Source: Nonomuraea glycinis (GTDB lineage: Bacteria > Actinomycetota > Actinomycetes > Streptosporangiales > Streptosporangiaceae). Taken from it: a DNA stretch of 64,000 bases. Position 1 is the stretch's first letter. Each line of letters starts with the position of its first letter. A program made the translations under genes and the position numbers. Location of the stretch: the NCBI RefSeq assembly GCF_014646515.1, contig NZ_BMNK01000022.1, positions 62,001 to 126,000 of the forward strand, in the 5' to 3' direction. Below the pieces are notes generated by a model. That model was given only the letters and a program-made list of their open reading frames with translations, did no database searches and was not told where the DNA came from. Positions 7,485-15,115 of the stretch are shown here, piece after piece.

Positions 7485-8642
7485 TCAGGTTCTTCCGGTG
7501 GTCGAAAGGGACGACCTGTATGACGGGAGTTCCCAGCGAGGCCCATCAGGCTCGCCGAGCCACACCCGCTGACTCTCGCGGGTGACCGTGAGCCCGAAGC
7601 CGGACTGATGGGGGCTGCCTGCTTCCTGCCACATCGCGATGGCCTTTTCGATCGCGTCCCATATGCGGATCGGCCCGTCCTGATGGACCACCCATCCACC
7701 ATCAAGGGCCGGCCTGACGTCGGCGTGCGAACCGGTCTCGGTGTCGTCGAGTGTCAAGATGTCCCCCGCCCACGCATGCTGTGCCTGAGGAGCGGCAAGC
7801 TGGGCCACGAACAGAGCCGTGTCGTTCTTCAGGAGCGACGGATCCACCTGGGTCTCACTCGCGTCTCCGATGCCCAACTGGATCGTGTCGAGTGGCGGGG
7901 CCGCGTGCGGTCTGGCGGGCATGAAGTACACGTCGTCACTGAGGAATCTGCCGCTGGCCGTGCCGACGTCGGTGACGTGGAGATGCGCGAAGGCGACCCC
8001 TCCGGTCCAGCCCAGCATGGGGGCCGTGATCGTCCCGCCCTGGCGGACCTGTCGTACCCATGCAGGGGGGATCGTCCTTACCGCGCAGGTAGCGATGAGC
8101 CGGTCGTAGGGGGCGTCGGCCTCGTAGCCGAGCAGGCCGTCGCCCTGGACGAGCATGGGCATGTAGCCGGCCTCAGCGATGGCGGCTTTCGCGCGGGCAG
8201 CGATGACGGGGTCGAACTCGACGGAGGTCACCGCATCGTCGCCGAGCCGACAGCACATCAGGGCGGTGGAATAGCCGGTGCCGGTGCCGATCTCCATGAT
8301 CTTCTCGCCTTCGCCGATCTCGGCGGCATCCAGCATCCGTACGACCAGCCCTGGAAGCGTCGATGACGATGTAGGCCGGGAGATCAGCACCGGATCGGTC
8401 GCGTCCTCGGCCAGCACACCGGCGATCTGAGTTACCCACGTCTCATCGGTGTAGGCGAGGTGAAGCCAATCTTCGGTGCTCATCTCGGAGCGCCGCACCG
8501 GCACCCAGCCGCGTTCGGGCTCGTACCTGTAGACGGCCTGTCCGAGAAACACCTCGCGAGGCACTGTCTCCAACGCGGTGCGCCAGCCAGGGGAGCCGAT
8601 CGTGGCCGCCAGTTCGTGGCGCAGCTTCGCCGCCAGGCTCAT
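7485..8642 (-). CDS. PIMT-like methyltransferase of an ATP-grasp RiPP system
   Basis: 385 residues. The N-terminal two-thirds is a protein-L-isoaspartate O-methyltransferase-like domain: the SAM loop EIGTGTGYS at 117-125, and before it SRPTSSSTLP, the counterpart of the PIMT substrate loop. The last 150 residues or so are an extension absent from repair-type PIMTs, as in the methyltransferases associated with ATP-grasp peptide systems (family described as methyltr_grsp, TIGR04188). Known relatives (ThfM for fuscimiditide) methylate an Asp of the modified peptide, which then closes to an aspartimide. The start overlaps the ligase stop by ATGA (8639-8642), so translation is coupled. Assignment to the family is from motif and context. 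Confidence 0.85.
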   Translation of the reverse strand: MSLAAKLRHELAATIGSPGWRTALETVPREVFLGQAVYRYEPERGWVPVRRSEMSTEDWLHLAYTDETWVTQIAGVLAEDATDPVLISRPTSSSTLPGLVVRMLDAAEIGEGEKIMEIGTGTGYSTALMCCRLGDDAVTSVEFDPVIAARAKAAIAEAGYMPMLVQGDGLLGYEADAPYDRLIATCAVRTIPPAWVRQVRQGGTITAPMLGWTGGVAFAHLHVTDVGTASGRFLSDDVYFMPARPHAAPPLDTIQLGIGDASETQVDPSLLKNDTALFVAQLAAPQAQHAWAGDILTLDDTETGSHADVRPALDGGWVVHQDGPIRIWDAIEKAIAMWQEAGSPHQSGFGLTVTRESQRVWLGEPDGPRWELPSYRSSLSTTGRT

Positions 8643-9622
8643 GTGGACCGCCCTTCCAGCAGGGTCTCCGCGAAAGCGTCGGCTATCGCCTCCGCGTCAG
8701 GCAGCCAGCCCCATTGTCCGTTCGGGTTGCATTCGAAGAATGTCCACCGATACGGCCCGTCATTGCCTTCTCGGGCCTCTAGACCGAAGTCGAAACACCC
8801 GAAGACGAGCCCGAAGTGATCGAGGTATGCGTGCAGTGCGGCGACGACTGACGAGGGTACCTGGATGGGAGCGTGCTCCAGCTTGCTCCAGTCGTCCCGC
8901 CGCCAGTCCAGATCGCCGCCTGGACCGGTGATCTCACTGGCGAAGACTCTGGGGCCGACCACGGTCACCCTGGCATCGCTGGATTTGCGCACCTTCGCTT
9001 GAAACAGGTGGGCAGTGACGATGACTGATTCATCTACGTCCGATGGATCGACTTCTTCGGCCCAGATTGTTGCCACCTCGCCGCCAGGAGCCGAAGGCAC
9101 GCCCCGGAAGGACTTGTAAATGATCGGTTTGTGCTCCTGTACGAACTCGTTCACGGCTTTGAGGTCATTGGTGATCAGGGTCGCCGGCACATCGAGCCCG
9201 ACCTCCACAGCCGCCTGCAACTGGGCGGGTTTGTACTCGCTGCGGTCATTGCCGAAGGGGTGGTTGACGTACCGGCACTCAGGAAGGCTGGTCAACAGGC
9301 CCTTGAGACCCTGCCTTGCTTCGGCGACGGCGAACTTCCGTGCCTGCGGCTCCAGTTCGTCGAACCGCCAGAGGGACGGGCGACGATAGTAGACCGCTCG
9401 CACATTCTCCAAGGGGACGTCCCGGCTGGGAGTACGCAAGCGCCCTGTCCACTGCCTGCGATCGGCCCCGATTCTTCCGCTGAACGTCAGATCGGGGCCG
9501 ATGTCGGCAGGATCCACCCGTACGACTACTGCCCCGCGTCTATTGAGCGCGGCGATGACCAGATCGGCGGTGGAGTCCTCCTCGCAGGTGATCACCATGA
9601 CGGTGTTGCGGGTAGACGCCAC
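8639..9622 (-). CDS. ATP-grasp ligase of RiPP maturation (SAV_5884-like)
   Basis: 327 residues, GTG start at 9620-9622. Features of graspetide-type ATP-grasp ligases are visible: an N-terminal pre-ATP-grasp domain (VMVITCEEDSTADLVIAAL, YYRRPSLWRF), the conserved YVNHPFGNDRSEYKPAQLQ, the LITND strand, Lys-containing YKSFRG in the central domain, and the Mg-binding end ECNPNGQWGW (297-306). Such enzymes (family GRASP_SAV_5884, TIGR04187) use ATP to join Ser/Thr or Lys side chains to Asp/Glu side chains in a precursor. The gene lies three bases after the precursor stop with no separate ribosome site, so it is probably translated by coupling. Confidence 0.9.
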   Translation of the reverse strand: MASTRNTVMVITCEEDSTADLVIAALNRRGAVVVRVDPADIGPDLTFSGRIGADRRQWTGRLRTPSRDVPLENVRAVYYRRPSLWRFDELEPQARKFAVAEARQGLKGLLTSLPECRYVNHPFGNDRSEYKPAQLQAAVEVGLDVPATLITNDLKAVNEFVQEHKPIIYKSFRGVPSAPGGEVATIWAEEVDPSDVDESVIVTAHLFQAKVRKSSDARVTVVGPRVFASEITGPGGDLDWRRDDWSKLEHAPIQVPSSVVAALHAYLDHFGLVFGCFDFGLEAREGNDGPYRWTFFECNPNGQWGWLPDAEAIADAFAETLLEGRST

Positions 9623-9625
9623 GTA

Positions 9626-9901
9626 CTAGTCCGTTTCGTTGTCGGTGGGGGAGTCATCGGCGTGCTGAGGGGCGTTCGTTGCCCCATCGTGGGGACGGCT
9701 CATGGAGACCGATGCGTAGGTTCTTGAGGAACCTTCGCCGCTCGTTATATCGATGGTCGCGCCTTTCTCGTCGTAGAAGATCGCCAGTTGTGTTTCGGGA
9801 TCGAGTCGCGTAGCGACCCACGGACGAGAAGCTTCGGGCAGGTTTTCCGTTGTCCTGCTCATGCCCCAGGGTCGTGCGGGCTGATCTTTCGTCGCGCTCA
9901 T
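9626..9901 (-). CDS. Putative ATP-grasp-modified RiPP precursor
   Basis: 91 residues. The leader has the RPWGMSR motif (residues 10-16), then RLDPETQLAIFYDEKGATIDI (in 32-52), both characteristic of the GRASP_targ precursor family (TIGR04186). The C-terminal 40 residues are the likely core: rich in Ser/Thr (53, 54, 58, 59, 61, 64, 66, 68) followed by acidic residues (72, 82, 83, 87, 89, 91), the donor and acceptor side chains needed for ester or amide rings. A single Asp-Gly (72-73) is a natural aspartimide site for the adjacent methyltransferase. A perfect AGGAGG ribosome site lies five bases before the ATG. First gene of the cassette. No Cys, so lanthionine or sactionine chemistry is excluded. 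Confidence 0.85.
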   Translation of the reverse strand: MSATKDQPARPWGMSRTTENLPEASRPWVATRLDPETQLAIFYDEKGATIDITSGEGSSRTYASVSMSRPHDGATNAPQHADDSPTDNETD

Positions 9902-9906
9902 CTGAG

Positions 9907-9912
9907 CCTCCT
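9907..9912 (-). promoter_or_regulatory. Strong ribosome binding site of the precursor gene
   Basis: AGGAGG on the minus strand with a 5-base spacer to ATG 9901. It is the strongest site in the cassette, fitting the need for more precursor than enzyme. Confidence 0.85.
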
Positions 9913-9992
9913 GAGAATGGGGACCGTTCTCCTCCCAACGATAGGTTCATGCCAGAAGTAAGACCATGCGCGGAAGCTGTTTGTGGCGCAAC

Positions 9993-10065
9993 AAAACAGA
10001 ACAGCAAGTCAGTGGTACGACAAGGTCCCCGACCGAAGTCGAGGACCTTACTCTGTTAGAAGTCG
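9993..10065. repeat. Terminator-like repeat, copy 2, downstream of DUF397 gene
   Basis: A 73-bp element matching copy 1 (7411-7484) exactly over its first 16 and last 14 bases. The inner hairpin is kept despite base changes: 10022-10028 pairs with 10043-10049 and 10030-10033 with 10038-10041, with one mismatch. On the minus strand it starts inside the last codons of the DUF397 gene and includes its stop. It probably terminates the regulator transcript just before the RiPP precursor gene. Confidence 0.85.
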
Positions 10066-10262
10066 AATTCGCCCTTTTTAGCGCCGTCGATGAAGGCGTC
10101 CCAGACTTCGGGGCGGACAATGAATGGGGGTTTCTCGGGGGTTTCGGAGTCGCGGATGCCTACACGCCCGCCGGACAGAGGTGCAACCTCCAGGCAGTTG
10201 CCGTTGTTCGCGCCCGAAGCCTTGGCCTTCCGCCAGTCGGCGTGGGACAGTTCCTCACTCAT
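10056..10262 (-). CDS. DUF397 protein
   Basis: 68 residues with the DUF397 signature: WRKAKASGANNGNCLEVA (the normal form is W.KSS.S...G.CVEVA), then GRVGIRDSE and PPFIVRPEVWDAFIDGAKKGEFD. These small proteins are partners of adjacent XRE/DUF5753 regulators in actinobacteria (WhiJ-type loci) and influence development or secondary metabolism. The start overlaps the regulator's stop by eight bases, so the two are coupled. Its 3' end forms part of repeat copy 2. Confidence 0.92.
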   Translation of the reverse strand: MSEELSHADWRKAKASGANNGNCLEVAPLSGGRVGIRDSETPEKPPFIVRPEVWDAFIDGAKKGEFDF

Positions 10263-11070
10263 CTCTGTACCTCTTCTGCATCTCGCGTATCACGTCCCGG
10301 GTGACGTGGAGGGGGTGCGCCCATGCGCGGATCGTGTCGTACCTCAGGCTAATGCTCTGCACCTGCTCTATACGATCGGTTACTTGGCCGCTTGACGCAG
10401 ATTCCAGGTAAGCCCAGTCGCGCCCTTCGGGGAGTTGAGCGATGGCGAAGCCCCCGAGCAGGCCCGTGGTCATCCCTGCCGCAAAGGGGACGACCTGTAT
10501 GGTGATCTTCGGATGATCCATCAGTGATGCCAGGTGTTCGAGCTGTTCGTACATGATGCTGCTGGTGCCGATGGGGCGATGCAAGACTCCCTCGTCTATT
10601 ACAGCGGCGAATATCGGGGACGTAGGCCGGCCGAAGATGGCTTGCCGCTTGAGCCGGGCCTCAAGCGCCTGCTCCACTTCCTCTTCCGTCGCGCCTGGCA
10701 CGCCGCGCAGAACCACTCGGGCGTAGTCGGACGTCTGTAGTAGGCCGGGGAAGACCAAAGGTTCCCATGTTCGGATGACGCGGGCAGCCGCTTCGATTTT
10801 CGGCCATGCCCGGAACCATGCGGGGGCGGCCTTCGGATTGATTTCCTTCCAGAGCGCCACAAGCTCCCCGTTGAGCCCCAGCGCCTCCTCTGCCGTCGTG
10901 ACGAACGATTCCGGAATAGGTCGCTTCGCACGCTCGAAGTAGCCGACCATCGTCCCTGAATATCCGACTTTGGCGCCCAGGGCTTCTAGCGACCAGTTCT
11001 GGGCCGTGCGCAGTTTGCGTAGCTCTCGGCCAAAGGCGATTTCAGGAGATAGATCCGGAATTGCCGACAT
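10255..11070 (-). CDS. XRE-family regulator with DUF5753 (WhiJ-like)
   Basis: 271 residues. N-terminal helix-turn-helix: LRKLRTAQNWSLEALGAKVG, then YSGTMVGYFERAKRPIPESF. The rest is the DUF5753 ligand-binding-like domain: WEPLVFPGLLQTSDYARVVLRG, the FAAVIDEGVLHRPIG strand, and IQVVPFAAG with FAIAQLPEG near the end. This architecture, paired with a DUF397 gene, is the WhiJ class of pleiotropic regulators. It is transcribed toward the RiPP cassette; whether it regulates that cassette is untested. GGAG ribosome site 8 bases upstream. A 234-base divergent intergenic region separates it from the next plus-strand gene. Confidence 0.93.
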   Translation of the reverse strand: MSAIPDLSPEIAFGRELRKLRTAQNWSLEALGAKVGYSGTMVGYFERAKRPIPESFVTTAEEALGLNGELVALWKEINPKAAPAWFRAWPKIEAAARVIRTWEPLVFPGLLQTSDYARVVLRGVPGATEEEVEQALEARLKRQAIFGRPTSPIFAAVIDEGVLHRPIGTSSIMYEQLEHLASLMDHPKITIQVVPFAAGMTTGLLGGFAIAQLPEGRDWAYLESASSGQVTDRIEQVQSISLRYDTIRAWAHPLHVTRDVIREMQKRYRDE

Positions 11071-11304
11071 TTCGGCTCCGTTCGACGGGGGCGACAGGAG
11101 TTGTGATGGGTCGCAACAATGAGGGCGACACGATCGTTCGATGGTGTTATTGCGCGCCAGTTCCGAAGGTAGCTGGTCAAAGGCATTCTTGGAATGGCTC
11201 TTGAAAAAGAGTCAAGCGCGGTCCGGCGGAACAGAACATCGCCCTACCCCTTGATGTTGCAACGTGGCTCGCCCCCAAACACGGACATGGTCGGTGAAAT
11301 TGCG

Positions 11305-11718
11305 ATGAATCACGAAATGTTGGGAAGAACGGCCGAAGAGGCTCAAGCGAACCCTGTCCGCGAGCCGATCAGCGACGTCGTCGCGGGCCGGCATGACGAA
11401 GCGCTGGCCAAGCTACGAGTACTGCTCAGGCGCGGGATGCCTAGCCGCACGGTCGAATGGCTCCGGCTCACGCTCAAGTCCGCGTACTACCCCTCCAAGC
11501 CGATCAGTGCCTTGGATCGGTACCCGCCAGAGCTGCTGGTCTTTTCCTCTCAAGGGCGGCGAATCGCTACCGTACGGATAGCGCCGCGGTCGGGCGCGTA
11601 CATCGTGGAAGTCGCTCAGACCGGGCCAGACGATGTTGTCCTGCCCGACAGGGTGACGCTTGTCCCCGGCGATTCTCCGGGCAAGGCCGCTGCGCTGATC
11701 CCGGGCTACCTACCATGA
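11305..11718 (+). CDS. Hypothetical protein, divergent from the XRE regulator
   Basis: About 137 residues from ATG 11305; in-frame starts at 11194 and 11287 are possible, but the extra N-terminus looks non-coding in composition. Helical N-terminal half (GRHDEALAKLRVLLRRG, TVEWLRLTLKSAYY), then a small sheet (LLVFSSQGRRIATVRIAPRSGAYIVEV would be its strands in sequence). No known family recognised. Its stop overlaps the start of a 73-residue gene by ATGA, so the two form a coupled pair read away from the XRE/DUF397 operon. Possibly a regulated target of the XRE protein, by position only. Confidence 0.5.
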   Translation: MNHEMLGRTAEEAQANPVREPISDVVAGRHDEALAKLRVLLRRGMPSRTVEWLRLTLKSAYYPSKPISALDRYPPELLVFSSQGRRIATVRIAPRSGAYIVEVAQTGPDDVVLPDRVTLVPGDSPGKAAALIPGYLP

Positions 11719-11936
11719 ACTGCGAAGACCTCGAAGCGCGGTACGGCCGGGAGTGGAACATCCATCCCCTGCGCTGGGGAGTCGCGGCGGTCAGGAAGCG
11801 CGTGCCCACCCCCGAGCAGTTCGCCCAGGGCTACCTCTACGCCCTGATCGGCGCGAACCCCGATGACCTGGCGAGCCACCTCGACCGACAGCCGGACCAG
11901 CGTCCTACCCAGGGTGACGCCGCATGGTGGCGGTAA
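11715..11936 (+). CDS. Small hypothetical protein coupled to the preceding gene
   Basis: 73 residues, start ATG 11715 overlapping the previous stop (ATGA). Contains LEARYGREWNIHPLRWGV, a pattern rich in Arg/Trp, and PTPEQFAQGYLYALIGANPDDL, probably two helices. No signal peptide or membrane helix. Unrecognised family. Coupled translation argues that it is a real gene acting with its neighbour. Confidence 0.55.
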   Translation: MNCEDLEARYGREWNIHPLRWGVAAVRKRVPTPEQFAQGYLYALIGANPDDLASHLDRQPDQRPTQGDAAWWR

Positions 11937-11998
11937 TCCCAGCCGGCCGGTGCGCCAGCTCTTAAGGGGTCCGAATGACCAGAACCCGGGCAAAGGTC

Positions 11999-12853
11999 TC
12001 AGGGTTCGAGGTCGGCGAGGTCCTCGTCGGTGAGGTGGATGGCGGCCGCGGCCATGTTCTCCTCCAGGTGGGCGATGGAGCCGGTGCCGGGGATGGCCAG
12101 GGTCACCGGGGACGTGGTGAGCAGCCAGGCGAGCGCCACCTGCGCGGGAGTGGCCTGGTGCCGCTCGGTGACTCGGGCCAGGCGGGCAGGGTCGATCGGG
12201 CGGAAGCCGCCGCCGAGCGGGAAGAAGGGCACGAACGCGACCCCGTCGGCGGCGCAGGCGGTCAGCACGTCGGCCGAGTGGCGCTCCTGGACGTGGAAGC
12301 TGTTCTGCACCGCGGCCACGGGAGCGATGGTGCGGGCCTCGGCGAGTTGGGCGGCATCGACGTTGCTCACGCCGAGGTGTCGGATCAGGCCCTCCTCGCG
12401 GAGCCCGGCCAGGACCTCGAAGCGTTCGGCGATCGACTCGCCGCCCGGCTCGGCAAGGCCGCCGACCCGCAGGTAGACCAGGTCGAGGCGGTCCACCCCG
12501 AGGCTCGTCAGGTTCTCCTCGACCAGGGCCCGCAACTCGCCTGGCCGGGCTTGCCGGCTCGGCACGCCCTGCTCGTCCTCGATCGGCCCGACCTTCGTGG
12601 CGATGACCAGCCCGGCGGGGTAGGGGTGCAGTGCCTTGCGAATCAGCTCGTTCGCCGCGACGCCCTCGTGGCGGTAGAACGACGCGGTGTCGATGTGGTC
12701 GACGCCGAGCTCGACGGCCCTGCGCAGCACCGCTATCCCGGACTCCGGGTCGCGGGCCGGGCCGGTGAAGGTCTTCCTGGGCAGACGCATGGCACCGAAA
12801 CCGAGCCGGCGCACCGGGAGGTCGCCGCCGAGCTGGAACATGTTCTCTGTCAT
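11999..12853 (-). CDS. Aldo/keto reductase
   Basis: 284 residues from ATG 12853. A (beta/alpha)8 aldo/keto reductase: LGFGAMRLP at the N-terminus, DHIDTASFYRHEG with the catalytic Asp and Tyr, ATKVGP with the catalytic Lys, then HLGVSNVDAAQL and VQNSFHV (the family's SN and QN motifs), and IPGTGSIAHLEENMAA for the NADPH phosphate site. The expected catalytic His at VYLRVGG is replaced: most AKRs have H there (hypothetically YYLHR), here it reads LVYLRVG, so activity may differ. NADPH-dependent carbonyl reduction is expected. Divergent from a regulator gene 69 bases away that may control it. Confidence 0.9.
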   Translation of the reverse strand: MTENMFQLGGDLPVRRLGFGAMRLPRKTFTGPARDPESGIAVLRRAVELGVDHIDTASFYRHEGVAANELIRKALHPYPAGLVIATKVGPIEDEQGVPSRQARPGELRALVEENLTSLGVDRLDLVYLRVGGLAEPGGESIAERFEVLAGLREEGLIRHLGVSNVDAAQLAEARTIAPVAAVQNSFHVQERHSADVLTACAADGVAFVPFFPLGGGFRPIDPARLARVTERHQATPAQVALAWLLTTSPVTLAIPGTGSIAHLEENMAAAAIHLTDEDLADLEP

Positions 12854-12922
12854 AGCCTCAGCCTCGTCGACCGGGCGCCTCGGGCTCAAAGCGGTGGCAA
12901 GAAGCTGCCATACACTGAGGCC

Positions 12923-13582
12923 GTGGTCATCACCGTACGCGGCGACACGGAGCTCGTGGCCAGGGCCTACCCCCTGTTCGCCTCGGTCAAGGACGACTTC
13001 GTGTGCGCGGCGCGTGATCTGACCACGTGGGCGCAGCCTGAGGCGCGTGAGGCGGTCATCCGGCGGCTGAGCGGGGGCGGGCCCCCGCCCTTCAGGGTGC
13101 GCAAGCTGCTCAGCCCGGCCGCGCTCGCCGACGAGGACGCCCGGCGGCACCTGTGGGAGGTCGTGGCACAAGGCGCTGAGGTGCGGATCAGCGCCTCCCC
13201 GCTGCCGCACGAGACGATCGTCCTCGACCGGTCGTTCGCCATCCTCGCCGAGGTCGCGCCCCCGTTCGGCGGGCCGAGGGAGTACACCGTGACCGACACG
13301 CCGTCCGTGGTGGGCGGCGTCCGGATGCTGATCGAGGCGGCCTGGAAGGCGGCCACCGAGCTCGACGCCTACCTGCGCTCCGACATGCCGCAGCTCGACG
13401 CCGATGGCCAGGCCGTGCTGCGGATGCTCGGCGGAGGCCACACAGACGAGTCCGCGGCCCGGCAGCTCGGCCTGTCGCTGCGCACCTACAGGCGGCGGGT
13501 GGCCGACCTGATGGCCCTGCTTGAGTCCGGCTCCCGCTTCCAGGCCGGGATGCGCGCCGGAGAGCTCGGCCTCACCGGCTGA
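12923..13582 (+). CDS. TrmB/LuxR-like transcriptional regulator
   Basis: About 219 residues from GTG 12923. The N-terminal 150 residues resemble the degenerate phospholipase-D-like sensor domain found in actinobacterial helix-turn-helix regulators (RKLLSPAALADEDARR, VRISASPLPHETIVLDRSFA). The C-terminus is a LuxR-type helix-turn-helix: AVLRMLGGGHTDESAARQLG, then LSLRTYRRRVADLM. Divergently arranged with the aldo/keto reductase, so it is the natural candidate for its control. An upstream open frame through the reductase gene is only antisense shadow. Start codon is uncertain to within a few codons. Confidence 0.8.
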   Translation: MVITVRGDTELVARAYPLFASVKDDFVCAARDLTTWAQPEAREAVIRRLSGGGPPPFRVRKLLSPAALADEDARRHLWEVVAQGAEVRISASPLPHETIVLDRSFAILAEVAPPFGGPREYTVTDTPSVVGGVRMLIEAAWKAATELDAYLRSDMPQLDADGQAVLRMLGGGHTDESAARQLGLSLRTYRRRVADLMALLESGSRFQAGMRAGELGLTG

Positions 13583-13604
13583 CCGGTCGCCGTGCCGATC
13601 AGGG

Positions 13605-14108
13605 CTATCGCAGGATCCGTCTCGCCGAGGGAGACCCGGTGCGGTCGTGTTCGACCTGGGCCGCGATCTGGCGGCCGATGTCACGCAGCCCGGTCACCTG
13701 ATCGGCGCCGAGCACGTCGAAGACATACCGCCGCACTGTCTCGACGTGGCCGGAGGCGGCTTGGTGGAGCACGGCCATGCCCGCCTCGGTGAGTGTCGCC
13801 TCGATGTAGCGGCCGTTCCCGGTGGAGGGCGCTCGTGCGATCCAGCCGCGCTGCTCCAGGCGCTTGGCCACGTTGGACAGCCGGGAGACGGAGCCGTTCA
13901 CGTGCTGGGCCAGGTCGCTCATCCGCATGCACCGGTCGGGCGACATGGACAGCGAGGAGAGCACCAGGTATTCGAAGAGGGAGATGCCGCTGTCGCGCTG
14001 GAGCTGGGCGTCGAACTCGCCCGGCAGCTTGATCATCAGCCAGGCCAGGGAGATCCAGGCGTCATGCTCATCCGGCGACAGCCAACGCGGTTCGTCCTGA
14101 CCCTCCAT
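13605..14108 (-). CDS. MarR-family transcriptional regulator
   Basis: 167 residues from ATG 14108. Winged-helix MarR fold: LSMSPDRCMRMSDLAQHVN, recognition helix GSVSRLSNVAKRLEQRGWI, and the wing ARAPSTGNGRYIEATLTEAG, ending with a C-terminal dimerisation helix. MarR proteins bind palindromes as dimers and are released by phenolic or other small ligands. It follows the LLM oxidoreductase on the same strand after 40 bases, so the two probably form an operon; a strong palindrome at 15116-15139 in front of that operon is a candidate site. Confidence 0.92.
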   Translation of the reverse strand: MEGQDEPRWLSPDEHDAWISLAWLMIKLPGEFDAQLQRDSGISLFEYLVLSSLSMSPDRCMRMSDLAQHVNGSVSRLSNVAKRLEQRGWIARAPSTGNGRYIEATLTEAGMAVLHQAASGHVETVRRYVFDVLGADQVTGLRDIGRQIAAQVEHDRTGSPSARRILR

Positions 14109-14148
14109 GCGGCCGATCCTATCCGCCCAGGCAGGCCGGACCATCCGC

Positions 14149-15063
14149 TCACCCTGCGGGCACCAGGGAACGGAGCTCCTCGAGCATCTCGATCTGCGTG
14201 GCGATCTCATCGGGCGGCGGGAACGCGAACAGAACCCCGGTGAACCCACGCTCCCGCAGTTGCTCGATGTCGTCGGCGAGCTGCCGTGGGGCGCCGCGAA
14301 GGAACGGGCGGTCCCCGCTGACCGGCTTGGGCTCCATGGGGTGGTTGGTCTGTGCCGTCACCGTGAGCGCGGCCGGGTCTCGTCCGAGGCGCTCAGCGGT
14401 TTCCCAGAAGCGCTTGGCCTGCGCGGTCACCCCGTCCAGGGCCCAGGCCATCGGCGTGATGCCATCGGCGATGCGGGCGGCCCGGTCGATGCCGCTGTCG
14501 GAGATCGTGCCGACGGTGATCGGGATGTCGCCGCGGACGGGCTTCGGGTTGATCTCGGAGGCTTCGATCGTGTAGAAGCGGCCCTCGTACTCCACAGGGT
14601 CGGGTCCCCAGCAGGCCCGTATCGCCGCGATGACCTCGTCGAAGCCGGCGCCGCGCCGCTTCATGGGCACGCCCGCGGTGGCGAACTCCTGCGGCATCCA
14701 GCCCTGCCCGAAACCGGCGAGGACGCGGCCACCGCTGAACTGGTCGAGCGTCGCCAGCCTGCGGGCCAGCACGACCGGCGGGTGGAACAGCGGGTTGATG
14801 ATGCTGGTGCCCAGAGCGATGCGGCTGGTGAGCGCCGCCACGTGACTCAACGTCTGTAGCGGCTCGAAGGTGGTGCGGTAGATGTCGGGGAGCCGCTCCA
14901 GGGTGCCGTCGGGGCCGGGCATCGTCGGTGCCATCGGGCGCAACAGGCGTTCGTAGGTCGTGATCGAGTCGTAGCCGATCCTCTCGGCGGCTTGGGCGAT
15001 GGTCGTGATGTTCGCCGGTGAGGCGTGGACCCCCGACACGGGCAGCATGATGCCGAGCTTCAC
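14149..15063 (-). CDS. LLM-class F420-dependent oxidoreductase
   Basis: 304 residues, luciferase-like (beta/alpha)8 barrel. Visible features: MKLGIMLPVSGVHASPANI at the start, GYDSITTYERLL, LGTSIINPLFHPPVVLARRLATLD (cis-peptide strand region), GGRVLAGFGQGWMPQEF and later YTIEASEINPKP. This composition is that of the F420-dependent actinobacterial branch rather than FMN luciferases, but cofactor assignment is by family resemblance. Likely reduces or oxidises a xenobiotic or secondary metabolite. Followed by a MarR gene in probable operon. Confidence 0.88.
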   Translation of the reverse strand: MKLGIMLPVSGVHASPANITTIAQAAERIGYDSITTYERLLRPMAPTMPGPDGTLERLPDIYRTTFEPLQTLSHVAALTSRIALGTSIINPLFHPPVVLARRLATLDQFSGGRVLAGFGQGWMPQEFATAGVPMKRRGAGFDEVIAAIRACWGPDPVEYEGRFYTIEASEINPKPVRGDIPITVGTISDSGIDRAARIADGITPMAWALDGVTAQAKRFWETAERLGRDPAALTVTAQTNHPMEPKPVSGDRPFLRGAPRQLADDIEQLRERGFTGVLFAFPPPDEIATQIEMLEELRSLVPAG

Positions 15064-15115
15064 AGTCGCTCTCCTGTCAGTGCGGCGCTACTTGGGAGAG
15101 CCGAGCCTAGGTTAG

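Noticed and set aside
9654..10007. Minus-strand frame overlapping the RiPP precursor
   Set aside because: Different frame from the precursor, no ribosome site and no family match; the precursor has a perfect AGGAGG and known motifs.
11194..11304. Longer N-terminus for the hypothetical at 11305
   Set aside because: The segment lacks codon bias and a ribosome site, and lies in the divergent promoter region of the XRE gene.
11975..13684. Very long frames on both strands across the aldo/keto reductase and its regulator
   Set aside because: High GC leaves long stop-free shadows. Only the conserved parts, 11999-12853 minus and 12923-13582 plus, carry family motifs.
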